Shown piece after piece: positions 23,286-31,141 of a stretch of DNA of 39,372 nucleotides; position 1 is the stretch's first letter; each line of letters begins with the position of its first letter. A program made the translations under genes and the position numbers. Below the pieces are notes generated by a model, which worked only from the letters and a program-made list of their open reading frames with translations, ran no database searches and was not told the DNA's origin. The stretch spans positions 1-39,372 of the forward strand of contig CABSKV010000004.1 in assembly GCA_902478425.1 (NCBI GenBank), in the 5' to 3' direction. This DNA is from an uncultured Coriobacteriia bacterium (GTDB taxonomy: Bacteria > Actinomycetota > Coriobacteriia > Coriobacteriales > QAMH01).

Positions 23286-24460
23286 CGAAGCAGGGAACAC
23301 GTTTGAGGAAGCGCCTTTTCTGGGGTGCGGCACTCTCCATCATCGCCGTCATTGTCATCGCAGCGATAGGCATTACGGTCAGCATAGTTGGAGATGATGA
23401 TCCGATCCGGGAACAAGTGCTTGCGCTCAACGATGTCCGGGAGAAGCTGAAGGACAATCAGGCCAGCACCGTGGAGGATATGCGAACGAACGTGGATGCG
23501 GCGCTTGCGGATTCCCAGGATATGCTCCGCGAAGCCGCTTCGGCCCAGGAAGGCACGGCGATACTTGCCATCATGGCCATCGTGCTCATCGCCATCGTGG
23601 CGATCTCGACCCTGGTTCTCTACCTCTATCGGTCGGTGGCTCGCCCCTTCGTGAAGCTAGAGGATTTCGCGGAGGAGGTGGCGGCGGGAAACTTGGACGC
23701 GCCTCTGCACTTCGAGCGATCCAACCCCTTCGGTAAGTTCACCTGGGCATTCGACCATCTGCGCGCCGAGCTCAAACGCGCCCGCAAGGCGGAGGAGCAG
23801 GCGAACGAATCCCACAAGACGACCCTTGCCTCGCTCTCGCACGACCTGCGCACGCCGCTCGCCTCCCTTCGCGCTTATGCGGAAGCGCTCGACATGGGGC
23901 TCGTGCAATCCGAGGCCGAACGCGCCGAATACGAGCACGCGATTATGCGCAAGTGCGACGAGGCGTCGTCGCTTATCGAAGACCTGTTCCAGCACGCGCT
24001 CGCCGACATGGAGCGCATACAGGTCGAATGCGCACCTGTCCAAGCGGCCTCCGTTCTCGAATCCTGCGTGAGCGACTACGCGGGCGTTACCCCTCTATCC
24101 TGCAAGCGCATCGATAGCGCTCTTGTCGAGGCGGACGAGGCGCGACTCGCGCAAGCCCTGGGCAACCTCATCGGCAATTCCCTGAAGTACGCGCGAGGCT
24201 CGGCGATAGAGATCGAGGGCGTTTCGTGTGACGACGTGTATACGGTGACGGTACGCGACTTCGGCCCGGGCATGCCACCCGAGGACCTGCCGTTTGCAAC
24301 GGAGCGCTTCTACCGTGGGTCGAATGCGGAAGGCGAGGCGGGATCAGGACTTGGTCTGTTCATCGCGGCTTACTTGACGGAGCGCATGGGAGGGCACCTA
24401 CGTCTGGAGAATGCGCATCCAGGTCTGAGGGCACGAATCGAGCTTCGCGTCGTGGAATAA
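23282..24460 (+). CDS. Sensor histidine kinase
   Basis: A 392-aa membrane kinase with TM helix 1 at about 11-35, a short extracytoplasmic loop of about 55 residues, TM helix 2 at about 93-115 and a HAMP linker (YRSVARPFVKLEDFAEEVAAGNL). The HisKA motif is SLSHDLRTPLASL with His187, followed by the ATPase boxes NLIGNSLKYA (N), DFGPGMPPEDL (G1), ERFYRG (F) and GSGLGLFIA (G2). The small sensor loop and the ABC transporter downstream fit a kinase that reads out transporter activity or a peptide antibiotic. The partner is the response regulator encoded just upstream. Confidence 0.93.
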   Translation: MTKQGTRLRKRLFWGAALSIIAVIVIAAIGITVSIVGDDDPIREQVLALNDVREKLKDNQASTVEDMRTNVDAALADSQDMLREAASAQEGTAILAIMAIVLIAIVAISTLVLYLYRSVARPFVKLEDFAEEVAAGNLDAPLHFERSNPFGKFTWAFDHLRAELKRARKAEEQANESHKTTLASLSHDLRTPLASLRAYAEALDMGLVQSEAERAEYEHAIMRKCDEASSLIEDLFQHALADMERIQVECAPVQAASVLESCVSDYAGVTPLSCKRIDSALVEADEARLAQALGNLIGNSLKYARGSAIEIEGVSCDDVYTVTVRDFGPGMPPEDLPFATERFYRGSNAEGEAGSGLGLFIAAYLTERMGGHLRLENAHPGLRARIELRVVE

Positions 24461-24537
24461 CAGCAGTTTGAAGTCATATGCCCTGCACCATGCGTCGCGC
24501 ATGCATGCGCTCATGTTTCTGCGATCTCGATTCGCGG

Positions 24538-24572
24538 CCTTAATGATTCCTTAATGCGCGCCAACGTACGAT
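24538..24572 (+). promoter_or_regulatory. OmpR-type direct repeat and promoter of the ABC transporter genes
   Basis: CCTTAATG occurs at 24538-24545 and again at 24549-24556, an exact 11-bp period, the spacing OmpR/PhoB-family dimers bind. A TACGAT box (24567-24572) lies 10 bp after the second half-site, so the repeat covers the -35 region where an activator would replace it. The ABC gene starts at 24608. The site follows the kinase gene, so the regulator probably activates this promoter. Confidence 0.6.
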
Positions 24573-24607
24573 GGGCGCACATCGCCAAGTGAGAAAGGCT
24601 GGTATCC

Positions 24608-25387
24608 ATGCGCGAAACCATACTGAGAACCAAACGGCTCTCGAAGACCTACGTCGCCGACGGCGTGCAGACGCACGTGCTGGGCAGCGTGGATCTGGAG
24701 CTCTACGAGGGCGACTTCACCTCCGTCATGGGGCCATCCGGCTCCGGCAAATCGACTCTGCTCTATTGCCTGTCGGGTATGGACCGCCCCACGGCAGGCT
24801 CCGTCATCTTTGAAGGCGTGGACATAGCCAGCGCAAAAGAGGACGAGCTCGCAAAGCTGCGCGCACAGCGGTTCGGCTTCGTATTTCAGGCGGCGAACCT
24901 GGTGAGCAACCTCACGCTATTCGAAAACGTGGCCGTGCCCGGTTACCTCAAATCCGGGCGCTCCGCGAAGCAGACGAAGGAAGAAACAGCGCGCCTCATG
25001 CGTCAGATGGGCTTGGAGGAAGTGGCATCGCACCTGCCGAATCAGGCATCAGGCGGCCAGAAGCAGCGCTGCGCGGTGGCGCGGGCGGTGGTGAACGAGC
25101 CAGCCCTCATCTTCGCCGACGAGCCCACGGGAGCCCTCAACCGCGCGAACAGCCTGGAGGTGCTTGGCCTCTTGAGCGGCATGAACACGGAAGGCATCAG
25201 TGTCCTCATGGTCACGCACGACGTGCGAAGCGCAGTACGCGGAAACCGGGTGCTCTACTTCGAAGACGGTGGCGTGCGCGGCGAGCTGGAGCTTGCCCCC
25301 TGGGATACGTCCTTGGCGGATGACGAGGCATACGTCCGCGAGCGAGAGGCCACAGCCAACGCGTGGTTATCCTCGCTTTCCTGGTAG
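24608..25387 (+). CDS. ABC transporter ATPase, MacB/BceA-like
   Basis: A 259-aa ATPase with Walker A GPSGSGKST, Q-loop FQAANLVSNLTLFENV (typical of MacB/LolD/BceA), signature ASGGQKQR in place of LSGGQ, Walker B ALIFADEPTGALN and H-loop VTHD. The C-terminal 35 residues form an acidic tail beyond the usual end. It pairs with the FtsX-type permease 10 nt downstream. The system is expected to export or detoxify a peptide or lipid by mechanotransmission, not classical transport. The ribosome binding site is a modest AGAAAGG. Confidence 0.92.
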   Translation: MRETILRTKRLSKTYVADGVQTHVLGSVDLELYEGDFTSVMGPSGSGKSTLLYCLSGMDRPTAGSVIFEGVDIASAKEDELAKLRAQRFGFVFQAANLVSNLTLFENVAVPGYLKSGRSAKQTKEETARLMRQMGLEEVASHLPNQASGGQKQRCAVARAVVNEPALIFADEPTGALNRANSLEVLGLLSGMNTEGISVLMVTHDVRSAVRGNRVLYFEDGGVRGELELAPWDTSLADDEAYVREREATANAWLSSLSW

Positions 25388-25397
25388 GAGGTGCGCC

Positions 25398-27851
25398 ATG
25401 CAACCGTTGCGCACCCTGGTGAAAGCCGGAATCCGTCACGAGAAGGGGACGTTCGTAGGACTTGCCATTCTGCTGTTCTTGGCGGCTCTTGCGCTCACGT
25501 TCACCATCAACCTGTTCGTGGACCTCTCGGAACGCGAGGATGTGCTCTTGAATGAGGTGGGAGCAGGCGATGTGCTCGCCAACGACCTGCCGTCGAAGCT
25601 GGACGACGCAACCATTGCAGAGATTGAAGCTCTGCCGGACGTGGAAAAGGCACAGGTAACCGAGGCGTTCTCGGCAGCCACGCGCTTCGAGAGCGCGGAG
25701 GGACATGAGCTTCGTGAGACGACGATGCCCTCCTCAAACTGCTATGTGGCGTGGGATTCGGCACTCAGTTTCAACGTATTGAGCGACGATCTTCAGGACT
25801 ATGTAGTAGACGAGGCGGGACCAGAACCGGGCGAGGTGTACGTGCGCCCAGCGTGCAAGACCCTCTTCGGCCTGGATGTGGGCGACGAGCTCGTAATGGA
25901 TTTGGGCGATCGGGAGGAGCGCTTCCGCGTGGCCGGATTCTTCGAGGACCCACAGATGGGCTCCCCATTCTTGGAGACCACACGCTCGCTCATCTCGGAG
26001 TCGGATTTCAAGCGGCTGCATGCGAACACCGAAGAGATGCTGCAAGCGGCGCAAGCGACTGTCGAAGATGCCAGCATCATGGCCATGGGAAGCGTGCCGT
26101 ATCCTATCACGTCGATCAACGTCTTCCTCACGCCCGATGCGAAGACGGCCGGTGTGACCGGGGTGGACCTAGTACGCATCATCGGGGAGGAGACTGCGTG
26201 GGGAGCCCAGGCGAACAACGTCTTCGCGCGCGAGACGCTTTCAGGCTACACGCTCATGGTGGTGCAGGTAATGACGGCGGTCTTAGGCGTCTTCTCGCTT
26301 CTACTCTTCGTGGTGGCGCTGATCCTCTGCATCCACACGGCATCCACCGCCATCGAGAGCGGGTACGCCAACTGGGGAATCATGAAGGCCGTGGGCATTT
26401 CGCGCAAAACGCTGCGTCGCACGCTGTTCTTGCAGTACGCCGTCTGTGCACTCGTTGGGCTCGCCGCCGGATTCTTCGCCGGGTGCCTGCTCGAACCCGT
26501 GCTCTGGCCCTCATTCCTGCTCATCACGGGCATTCTGGTGCAAGACCCCTCGTTTCCGTTGGCCTCCCTTGTCAGCTGCACCGTGCTCCTGCTGGCGCTT
26601 TGCCTTTGCGTCTTCGTGAAGGCGCGCAAGATCGGGCGCATCAGCCCGCTGGCAGCGCTGCGCCAAGGCGAAGGAGACGTGCATTTCGCACCGCGCGGCG
26701 TGAGTGGCATTGGCGGAAATCACCTGACAATAGCGCTAGCCTGGCGCGCCATCGTCTCCGAGAAGGGGCGCTATCTGGGAATTGGAGTGTGCTCGCTCCT
26801 GCTCTGCGCGTTCATCGCGCTCTGCTTCGGGATTGGGGGTGCGGTGGAGGATGACGAGGCCGTCTATCAGGCGTTCGGCATATGGAAAAGCGATGTTTCC
26901 GTGGCGCTTGAGGAAGATGGTGTCGAGCTCGATGATGTGATCGCCACCATCGAGGAGGTAGCACCTGTTGCACGCATGTGGCAGGAGGGTGCCACCATGC
27001 TCAACGTGAACGGCGGTGCGCACACGTTCGTGGGCATCTCCGACGACGGCATCATCGACAATGCGTCCTTGATGACAGGGCGCAAGCCCGTCCACAAAAA
27101 CGAGGCGCTGGTGGGGCTCACGTTCGCACGCTCCATGGGACTTGGCGTGGGGGATGAGTTCGTCATGCCCGGGCAAAACGGCGAGGACATGACCTTCGTG
27201 GTGAGCGGTATCCTGTCCACCGTGCTCAATGGCGGAGACGGCATCGTGCTCACCTATGAAGGCGTGCAGGATCTAGCAGGATCGCAGCTGATGGGCGGCG
27301 AGGATTCATGGCAAATCCAGCTTGAGGATCCGGGGAAGGCAAATGCCGCCATCGAAGCGGTGAACGCGCGCTTCGGCGATGCGGTGGACACGGAGAACAC
27401 GGGGCTTTTCGGGTCTGCCACGAACATGATCCTGCTCATCAGGGATATGCTCACGATGATCGGGTACGGCATGGCGGCCTTCGCAGTGCTGCTGGCGTGC
27501 GTTGCGGTCATGCTCGTGAGCCGCCGCATGCTGATATCCGAGCAAAGGGACTTAGGCGTATACCGCGCGCTTGGCTTCGCTGTGCGCACTCTGCGCGCAT
27601 CGTTCTCCATGCGATTCTTGGCCGTGGCGCTTGCCGGAGCGCTCGTGGGCGCCGCGCTGACGATGCTCTTCGGAGGTAGCGTCGTAAGTGCCCTGTTCGG
27701 GACATTCGGCGTTGGGGCGTTCTCCATACAGCTTCCCTTGTGGGAGGCGCTTGCCATAGGCGTTGCGTTCGCCTTGGTGTTCGCCGTTGCGGCGTATGCG
27801 TTCTCGCGCGGCGTCAAGCGCGTAAGCGTCCAGAAGCTGGTCGCGGAATGA
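25398..27851 (+). CDS. FtsX/MacB-type ABC transporter permease
   Basis: An 817-aa membrane protein of two FtsX-like halves: TM1 (about 19-40), a large extracytoplasmic domain (about 45-285, MacB periplasmic-core-like), three TMs at about 285-420, a cytoplasmic RKIGRISPLAALRQGEGD link, then a second TM (about 455-475), extracytoplasmic domain and three TMs to the end (RGVKRVSVQKLVAE). Each half keeps the conserved coupling segment (WGIMKAVGISRKTLRRTLF; LGVYRALGFAVRTLRASF). ATG 25398 follows TAGGAGGTG; upstream in-frame codons overlap the ATPase gene. With the TCS it forms a complete antimicrobial-peptide-type detoxification module. Confidence 0.9.
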   Translation: MQPLRTLVKAGIRHEKGTFVGLAILLFLAALALTFTINLFVDLSEREDVLLNEVGAGDVLANDLPSKLDDATIAEIEALPDVEKAQVTEAFSAATRFESAEGHELRETTMPSSNCYVAWDSALSFNVLSDDLQDYVVDEAGPEPGEVYVRPACKTLFGLDVGDELVMDLGDREERFRVAGFFEDPQMGSPFLETTRSLISESDFKRLHANTEEMLQAAQATVEDASIMAMGSVPYPITSINVFLTPDAKTAGVTGVDLVRIIGEETAWGAQANNVFARETLSGYTLMVVQVMTAVLGVFSLLLFVVALILCIHTASTAIESGYANWGIMKAVGISRKTLRRTLFLQYAVCALVGLAAGFFAGCLLEPVLWPSFLLITGILVQDPSFPLASLVSCTVLLLALCLCVFVKARKIGRISPLAALRQGEGDVHFAPRGVSGIGGNHLTIALAWRAIVSEKGRYLGIGVCSLLLCAFIALCFGIGGAVEDDEAVYQAFGIWKSDVSVALEEDGVELDDVIATIEEVAPVARMWQEGATMLNVNGGAHTFVGISDDGIIDNASLMTGRKPVHKNEALVGLTFARSMGLGVGDEFVMPGQNGEDMTFVVSGILSTVLNGGDGIVLTYEGVQDLAGSQLMGGEDSWQIQLEDPGKANAAIEAVNARFGDAVDTENTGLFGSATNMILLIRDMLTMIGYGMAAFAVLLACVAVMLVSRRMLISEQRDLGVYRALGFAVRTLRASFSMRFLAVALAGALVGAALTMLFGGSVVSALFGTFGVGAFSIQLPLWEALAIGVAFALVFAVAAYAFSRGVKRVSVQKLVAE

Positions 27852-27922
27852 AAGTGAGTCAAGAGAACCGTCCCCGTGTCCCACCAAAAGGTCGCCCTGC
27901 ACTTGAGCTGTGCCGCAAGCTA
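27852..27922 (-). repeat. Tail of a REP-associated transposase element
   Basis: On the minus strand, after the stop of the fragment below, the DNA ends with GGTGGGACACGGGGACGG then TTCTCTTGACTCACTTTCATT, which butts against the permease stop codon. I recognise the GGGACACGGGGACGG-TTCT-TTGACTCA string as the usual 3' flank of IS200-like/REP-associated tyrosine transposase genes. No intact copy is in the window. Confidence 0.5.
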
Positions 27923-28040
27923 TCAAGCCGCCAAAAGCTCTCCAACTCGCTTGGCTTTGGCGATTATCTCCCGAGTGACCGGTCTCGCACTCGACTCGTG
28001 GGGATTCTCCAAAATGACCCGAGTAGAGGATGAGGTAGCG
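27923..28040 (-). pseudogene. C-terminal remnant of a REP-associated (Y1) transposase
   Basis: A minus-strand open frame with no start, ending ...VTREIIAKAKRVGELLAA and TGA at 27923-27925, about 38 codons. Upstream it runs straight into the tRNA-Gly promoter (TATAAT at 28042-28047, plus strand), so the rest of the gene, including the catalytic HUH domain, is missing. The C-terminal basic helix and its flank fit a RAYT/IS200-like transposase; the family call rests on recognised flanks and a short peptide, so it is tentative. Confidence 0.45.
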
Positions 28041-28058
28041 GTATAATGCTCACTCAAT

Positions 28059-28133
28059 GCGGGCGTCGCCAAGTGGTAAGGCCCCAGCTTCCCAAGCTGG
28101 TATCCGCGGGTTCGAGTCCCGTCGCCCGCTCCA
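28059..28133 (+). tRNA. tRNA-Gly, anticodon CCC
   Basis: The cloverleaf is complete: acceptor GCGGGCG/CGCCCGC, D-arm GCC-AAGTGGTAA-GGC, anticodon stem CCAGC/GCTGG with loop TTCCCAA (anticodon CCC), T-arm GCGGG-TTCGAGT-CCCGT, discriminator T at 28130 and an encoded CCA (28131-28133). The promoter has TATAAT at 28042-28047, 12 nt upstream, with no good -35. It decodes GGG glycine codons. Confidence 0.97.
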
Positions 28134-28147
28134 TCATGACCCCATGG

Positions 28148-28167
28148 CCCCGTTCCTTCGAGCGGGG
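28148..28167 (+). terminator. Hairpin after tRNA-Gly
   Basis: CCCCGTTC-CTTC-GAGCGGGG is an 8-bp stem with one T.G pair, 15 nt after the tRNA. It lacks a U-tract. A further palindrome TGACGTCA (28179-28186) lies between it and the next gene and may be a regulator site. Confidence 0.5.
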
Positions 28168-28221
28168 TCGTATGATATTGACGTCATATCTGCGACCCGC
28201 GAGACCCAATCGGGAGGGATC

Positions 28222-28887
28222 ATGGAATCAAAGCTCAATTGCATGAGCTGCGGAACCACCGCATGCGAATACACCGATCGTGAAGAGCCAGGGTTTTGCG
28301 CGCAGGGCGCGGTCTCGCCCGCGCTGCATGACGAGGCGCAACGTCTGTACGCGCTTCCCGAAAACCACGTCATCATGCAAGCCGCCGCGATGGTCAGCGA
28401 GGAGACGGCAAACTCCACGCGCGTGCAGGACACCATCAAGTTCGCGAACCTCATCGGCGCCACCCACATCGGCATCGCGTCGTGCACCATCATGCTGCGC
28501 GAGACGCGCATCCTGGCCAAGCTGCTCGAACAGGCGGGCTTTTGCGTCGAGACGGTTGGCTGCAAGCTCGAAAGCAACCGGAGGGTCGACCTCGACCTCG
28601 AGCCCCCGGCAAGGGGCGGCGAAGGAGGCGTCGTCTGCAATCCCATCATGCAGGCGCTGCTCCTCAACGAGGCGAAGACGGACCTGAACATCCTCATGGG
28701 CATATGCGTGGGACACGACGCCCTCTTCTGCAAGTACTCCGATGCACCCGTCACGACGTTTGCCACGAAGGACTTCCTCGCCGGCAACAACCCGTGTGCG
28801 GTGCTGTACACGGCGCACTCTTGCTACGAGAAGAAGCTTTCGCGAACCGTGGAGGAATGGCACGCGTCTGGCCCCGTCACGGGCTAG
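28222..28887 (+). CDS. DUF1847 family metal-binding protein
   Basis: A 221-aa cysteine-rich protein. It starts MESKLNCMSCGTTAC and EPGFCAQG (C7, C10, C15, about C27), then IASCTIMLRETRILAKLLEQAGFCVETVGCKLES, VVCNPIMQALLLN, MGICVGHDALFCKYSDAPVTTF and NNPCAVLYTAHSCYEKKL. This is the DUF1847 pattern: many conserved Cys, proposed to bind metal or an Fe-S cluster. Family function is unknown, found mainly in strict anaerobes. ATG 28222 has CGGGAGGG; 55 upstream in-frame codons overlap the tRNA and are not coding. No obvious operon partner; the MFS gene downstream is convergent. Confidence 0.85.
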   Translation: MESKLNCMSCGTTACEYTDREEPGFCAQGAVSPALHDEAQRLYALPENHVIMQAAAMVSEETANSTRVQDTIKFANLIGATHIGIASCTIMLRETRILAKLLEQAGFCVETVGCKLESNRRVDLDLEPPARGGEGGVVCNPIMQALLLNEAKTDLNILMGICVGHDALFCKYSDAPVTTFATKDFLAGNNPCAVLYTAHSCYEKKLSRTVEEWHASGPVTG

Positions 28888-28895
28888 TCCTCTCG

Positions 28896-30020
28896 TCAAT
28901 CATCTAGGCCGCGTACGTTGTGGCTCAGCAACGCGAGAAGCATGACGACACAGAGCAGGCAGCCGCACACGACGAACCACATGTTCACGCCAAGCACTTC
29001 GGCGGCGGGCCCCGCGACGAAGAGGCCGATTGGCGAGGCAAGCGCCGATAGCGAGCCGAAGATCCCCATCACGCGCCCGAACCTCTCGGGTGCCACGCGC
29101 TTTTGCATCAGTGGAATCACGGGCGCGTTGAAGGCGGCAGTCGCGCCGAAGATCACGACGATGAGACCGACGAAGACGGGAAACGCCCCGCGCGGCAGAA
29201 GGCCGCAAGCGACGCAGCAGGCGCCAAGCACCATGCCCGCGACCGCAAGGATGGGCACGAGCCTCTTGCCGCCACCCCACGCCAGCATGACCACCGATCC
29301 CAGCAACAGCCCGATGCCGGCTGCCGCCTCGACAATCGAGGCCTGGAAGCCATCGCCGCCAAACCAGTCGTAGGTCATGAGCGGACTGAGCGTTCCCAGT
29401 GGCAGGAAGAGCAGCATGGCGGCCATGACCAGCACCGCCGTGAATCCCCACGCGGTGTAGAGCGCGATGCCGAGCACGGGCCCCGCAATCGCCGAGATGC
29501 TCGAGAGGGCCTGGTCAAGCGTGTTGATGCGCACCATGTCTCGTTCGGGAACGAGCTCGGGCATGAGCGCGACGAGCGAGGTGCTGTGAAACGCCTGCGC
29601 TGCCGAGCGAACGACCAGCAGCAACAGGAGAATCCAGATATCGCATATACCGAGCGCCACGAGAACCGCGAGCGCGAGCGAGAAGAGGCCCGCCAGACCA
29701 TCGGACCATATCATCACGTGCTTCCTGTTGAAGCGGTCGGCCACGACGCCGCCGAAGGGCGAGAGCAGGGCCGTGGGCAGTAACGCAGCTACACCCGCCA
29801 GCGAGAGCACGAACGCGGAGTCTGTCGTAGTGGTCACATACCACAACACGGCAAAGGTCGCCGCGCAGGTCGCGAGAATCGAGACAGCCTGTCCCGACCA
29901 GATGATGGCGATGGCCCGCTTCCAATGCCCAGGAAGCGGGTGCCCGTTCGCATTCACCTCACCGCCGTCACGTATCATCTCGAGTTTGCTGGAATCCGCG
30001 CTTTCGTTGTCGGTTTTCAT
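28896..30020 (-). CDS. MFS efflux transporter, macrolide-efflux (MFS_3/EntS-like) group, short form
   Basis: A 374-aa carrier with hydrophilic N-terminus, then IIWSGQAVSILATCAATFAVLWYV, motif GGVVADRFNRKHVMIWSDG (90-108) and ALMPELVPERDMVRINTLDQAL (151-172), all typical of the MFS_3 group. About 11 helices are visible: the family's helix 6, central loop and helix 7 are merged into one hydrophobic segment (192-215) running into the family motif YDWFGGDGFQASIVEAAAGIG. About 50 residues seem to be absent. The start is ATG 30020 with AAGGGGAAG. It is under a MerR-type promoter and divergent from the MerR gene. The substrate is unknown. Confidence 0.82.
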   Translation of the reverse strand: MKTDNESADSSKLEMIRDGGEVNANGHPLPGHWKRAIAIIWSGQAVSILATCAATFAVLWYVTTTTDSAFVLSLAGVAALLPTALLSPFGGVVADRFNRKHVMIWSDGLAGLFSLALAVLVALGICDIWILLLLLVVRSAAQAFHSTSLVALMPELVPERDMVRINTLDQALSSISAIAGPVLGIALYTAWGFTAVLVMAAMLLFLPLGTLSPLMTYDWFGGDGFQASIVEAAAGIGLLLGSVVMLAWGGGKRLVPILAVAGMVLGACCVACGLLPRGAFPVFVGLIVVIFGATAAFNAPVIPLMQKRVAPERFGRVMGIFGSLSALASPIGLFVAGPAAEVLGVNMWFVVCGCLLCVVMLLALLSHNVRGLDD

Positions 30021-30081
30021 GGCGGCTTCCCCTTTCCTGTCCTGACGTTGCGATTCGTCTTTACCCGTTCCTTCACCGAAG

Positions 30082-30112
30082 ATGCTAAAGTGTGGGGTAA
30101 CAACACGGTCAA
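30082..30112 (-). promoter_or_regulatory. MerR-type promoter (19-bp spacer) for the MFS gene
   Basis: On the minus strand, TTGACC (-35; 30107-30112) and TAGCAT (-10; 30082-30087) are 19 bp apart instead of 17. The spacer carries the imperfect dyad GTGTTGTTACCCCACAC. Long spacers with a central dyad are the hallmark of promoters that MerR-family activators twist into shape. The MFS start codon is about 62 nt downstream of the -10 box. Confidence 0.6.
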
Positions 30113-30147
30113 GACTGATTTCCGAGCGCATGTGAAAAGGAGCCACA

Positions 30148-31056
30148 ATGCCCCTGACGTCGGATTTGATGGAAAACCCGGCCCTCTCCCACCTCGTGCG
30201 TAGCGGTGAGTTCGCACGCCTATGCCAGACGACGAAGGAGACGCTTCGCCACTACGACCGCATCGGCTTGCTCAAGCCCGTCACCACGGCGCAAAACGGC
30301 TACAAGCTGTATTCGCCCTTGCAGATTGCGGACTTCTTTCTGATCGTGGCATTGCAGAATTCGGGGTGCAGCCTACATGAGATCGGCGAATACCTGACCG
30401 ATCCGCAAAATGCTTCACTCACCTCCGTCATGGAAGAGCGCGTGGCCGCCCTCAAGTCGGAGCGACGTCGTTTGCTCGTCTCGCAGCGTGTCCTGGAGAG
30501 CACGCTCACGCGCTGGCACGCCCTTGACGAATGGCTTGCCTCGGACGCGGACTGGCGCATCGAGGATTGCCCGGCCGAGCGCTTTGTCGAACTGGACATG
30601 TCGAATTTACTCGGCGCACAGGACGAAGGAATGGAGGATGCCGATTCCATCGACGAGTACGAGGCGGCGGAGCGCGTGTTGGAGCACTTCTACCGCTGCT
30701 GGGAGACCGGACGCCCCGTTGAGCTGCAGGGAACGTACCGCGTTGGCCTCGAGGCGCTTCTCGCCGACTCGCCGGAAAGCGATTTCCACGTATGCTCATA
30801 TGCACCTGCTCCGGTCAAGGCAGGAGAGGTGCACGAGAAGCCGGCGGGTAGGTACTTCAAGATGCTGCGCGTCGACAGCTTAGAAGAGCTGCTGCAGCGC
30901 GACGAAATCGTCTTCGAGGCCCACCATGAGTTGCTTGCGCGTCTTGAGGAGCATGGCCTCAAGCCGTCCAGCGATCTGTACGAACGCGAACTCTCGCTGT
31001 ATTCCGGCAACCTCGTTGAGACGATTTACTCCGAGCTGAGCGTCCGCGTCGAATAG
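30148..31056 (+). CDS. MerR-family regulator with effector-binding domain
   Basis: A 302-aa regulator. N-terminal MerR winged helix: GEFARLCQTTKETLRHYDRIGLLKPVTTAQNGYKLYSPLQI (about 20-60), then a long coiled-coil dimer helix (about 95-125), then a C-terminal domain of about 150 residues suited to binding a small drug-like ligand (BmrR/GyrI-like position, though sequence identity is not obvious). The start at 30148 has AAAAGGAG. Divergent from the MFS pump, whose promoter has the MerR-type 19-bp spacer, so it most likely activates the pump on drug binding. Confidence 0.87.
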   Translation: MPLTSDLMENPALSHLVRSGEFARLCQTTKETLRHYDRIGLLKPVTTAQNGYKLYSPLQIADFFLIVALQNSGCSLHEIGEYLTDPQNASLTSVMEERVAALKSERRRLLVSQRVLESTLTRWHALDEWLASDADWRIEDCPAERFVELDMSNLLGAQDEGMEDADSIDEYEAAERVLEHFYRCWETGRPVELQGTYRVGLEALLADSPESDFHVCSYAPAPVKAGEVHEKPAGRYFKMLRVDSLEELLQRDEIVFEAHHELLARLEEHGLKPSSDLYERELSLYSGNLVETIYSELSVRVE

Positions 31057-31061
31057 GGAGC

Positions 31062-31132
31062 AAAAAGGGACATCCCAAAACGTTCATTTGCCAAGCGCTA
31101 CCGACAAACGAGTATTTTGGAACGTCCCTTTT
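31062..31132. repeat. Long interrupted inverted repeat between convergent genes (likely bidirectional terminator)
   Basis: AAAAAGGGACATCCCAAAA (31062-31080) and ATTTTGGAACGTCCCTTTT (31114-31132) pair over 19 positions with a few mismatches or wobbles, around a 33-nt loop that contains further arms CATTTG/CAAACG. It separates the merR stop (31056) from the ferredoxin stop (31142). The GGGACRT arm resembles other dispersed hairpins of these genomes. Confidence 0.6.
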
Positions 31133-31141
31133 ACTCCAAGA

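Noticed and set aside
25200..25397. Longer start for the FtsX-type permease
   Set aside because: The in-frame extension overlaps the ATPase gene and encodes a Ser/Arg-rich shadow; ATG 25398 has the strong TAGGAGGTG site.
28059..28133. tRNA-Gly as an integration (att) site
   Set aside because: No integrase gene and no repeated tRNA 3' end were found; the adjacent element is a transposase remnant at the 5' side.
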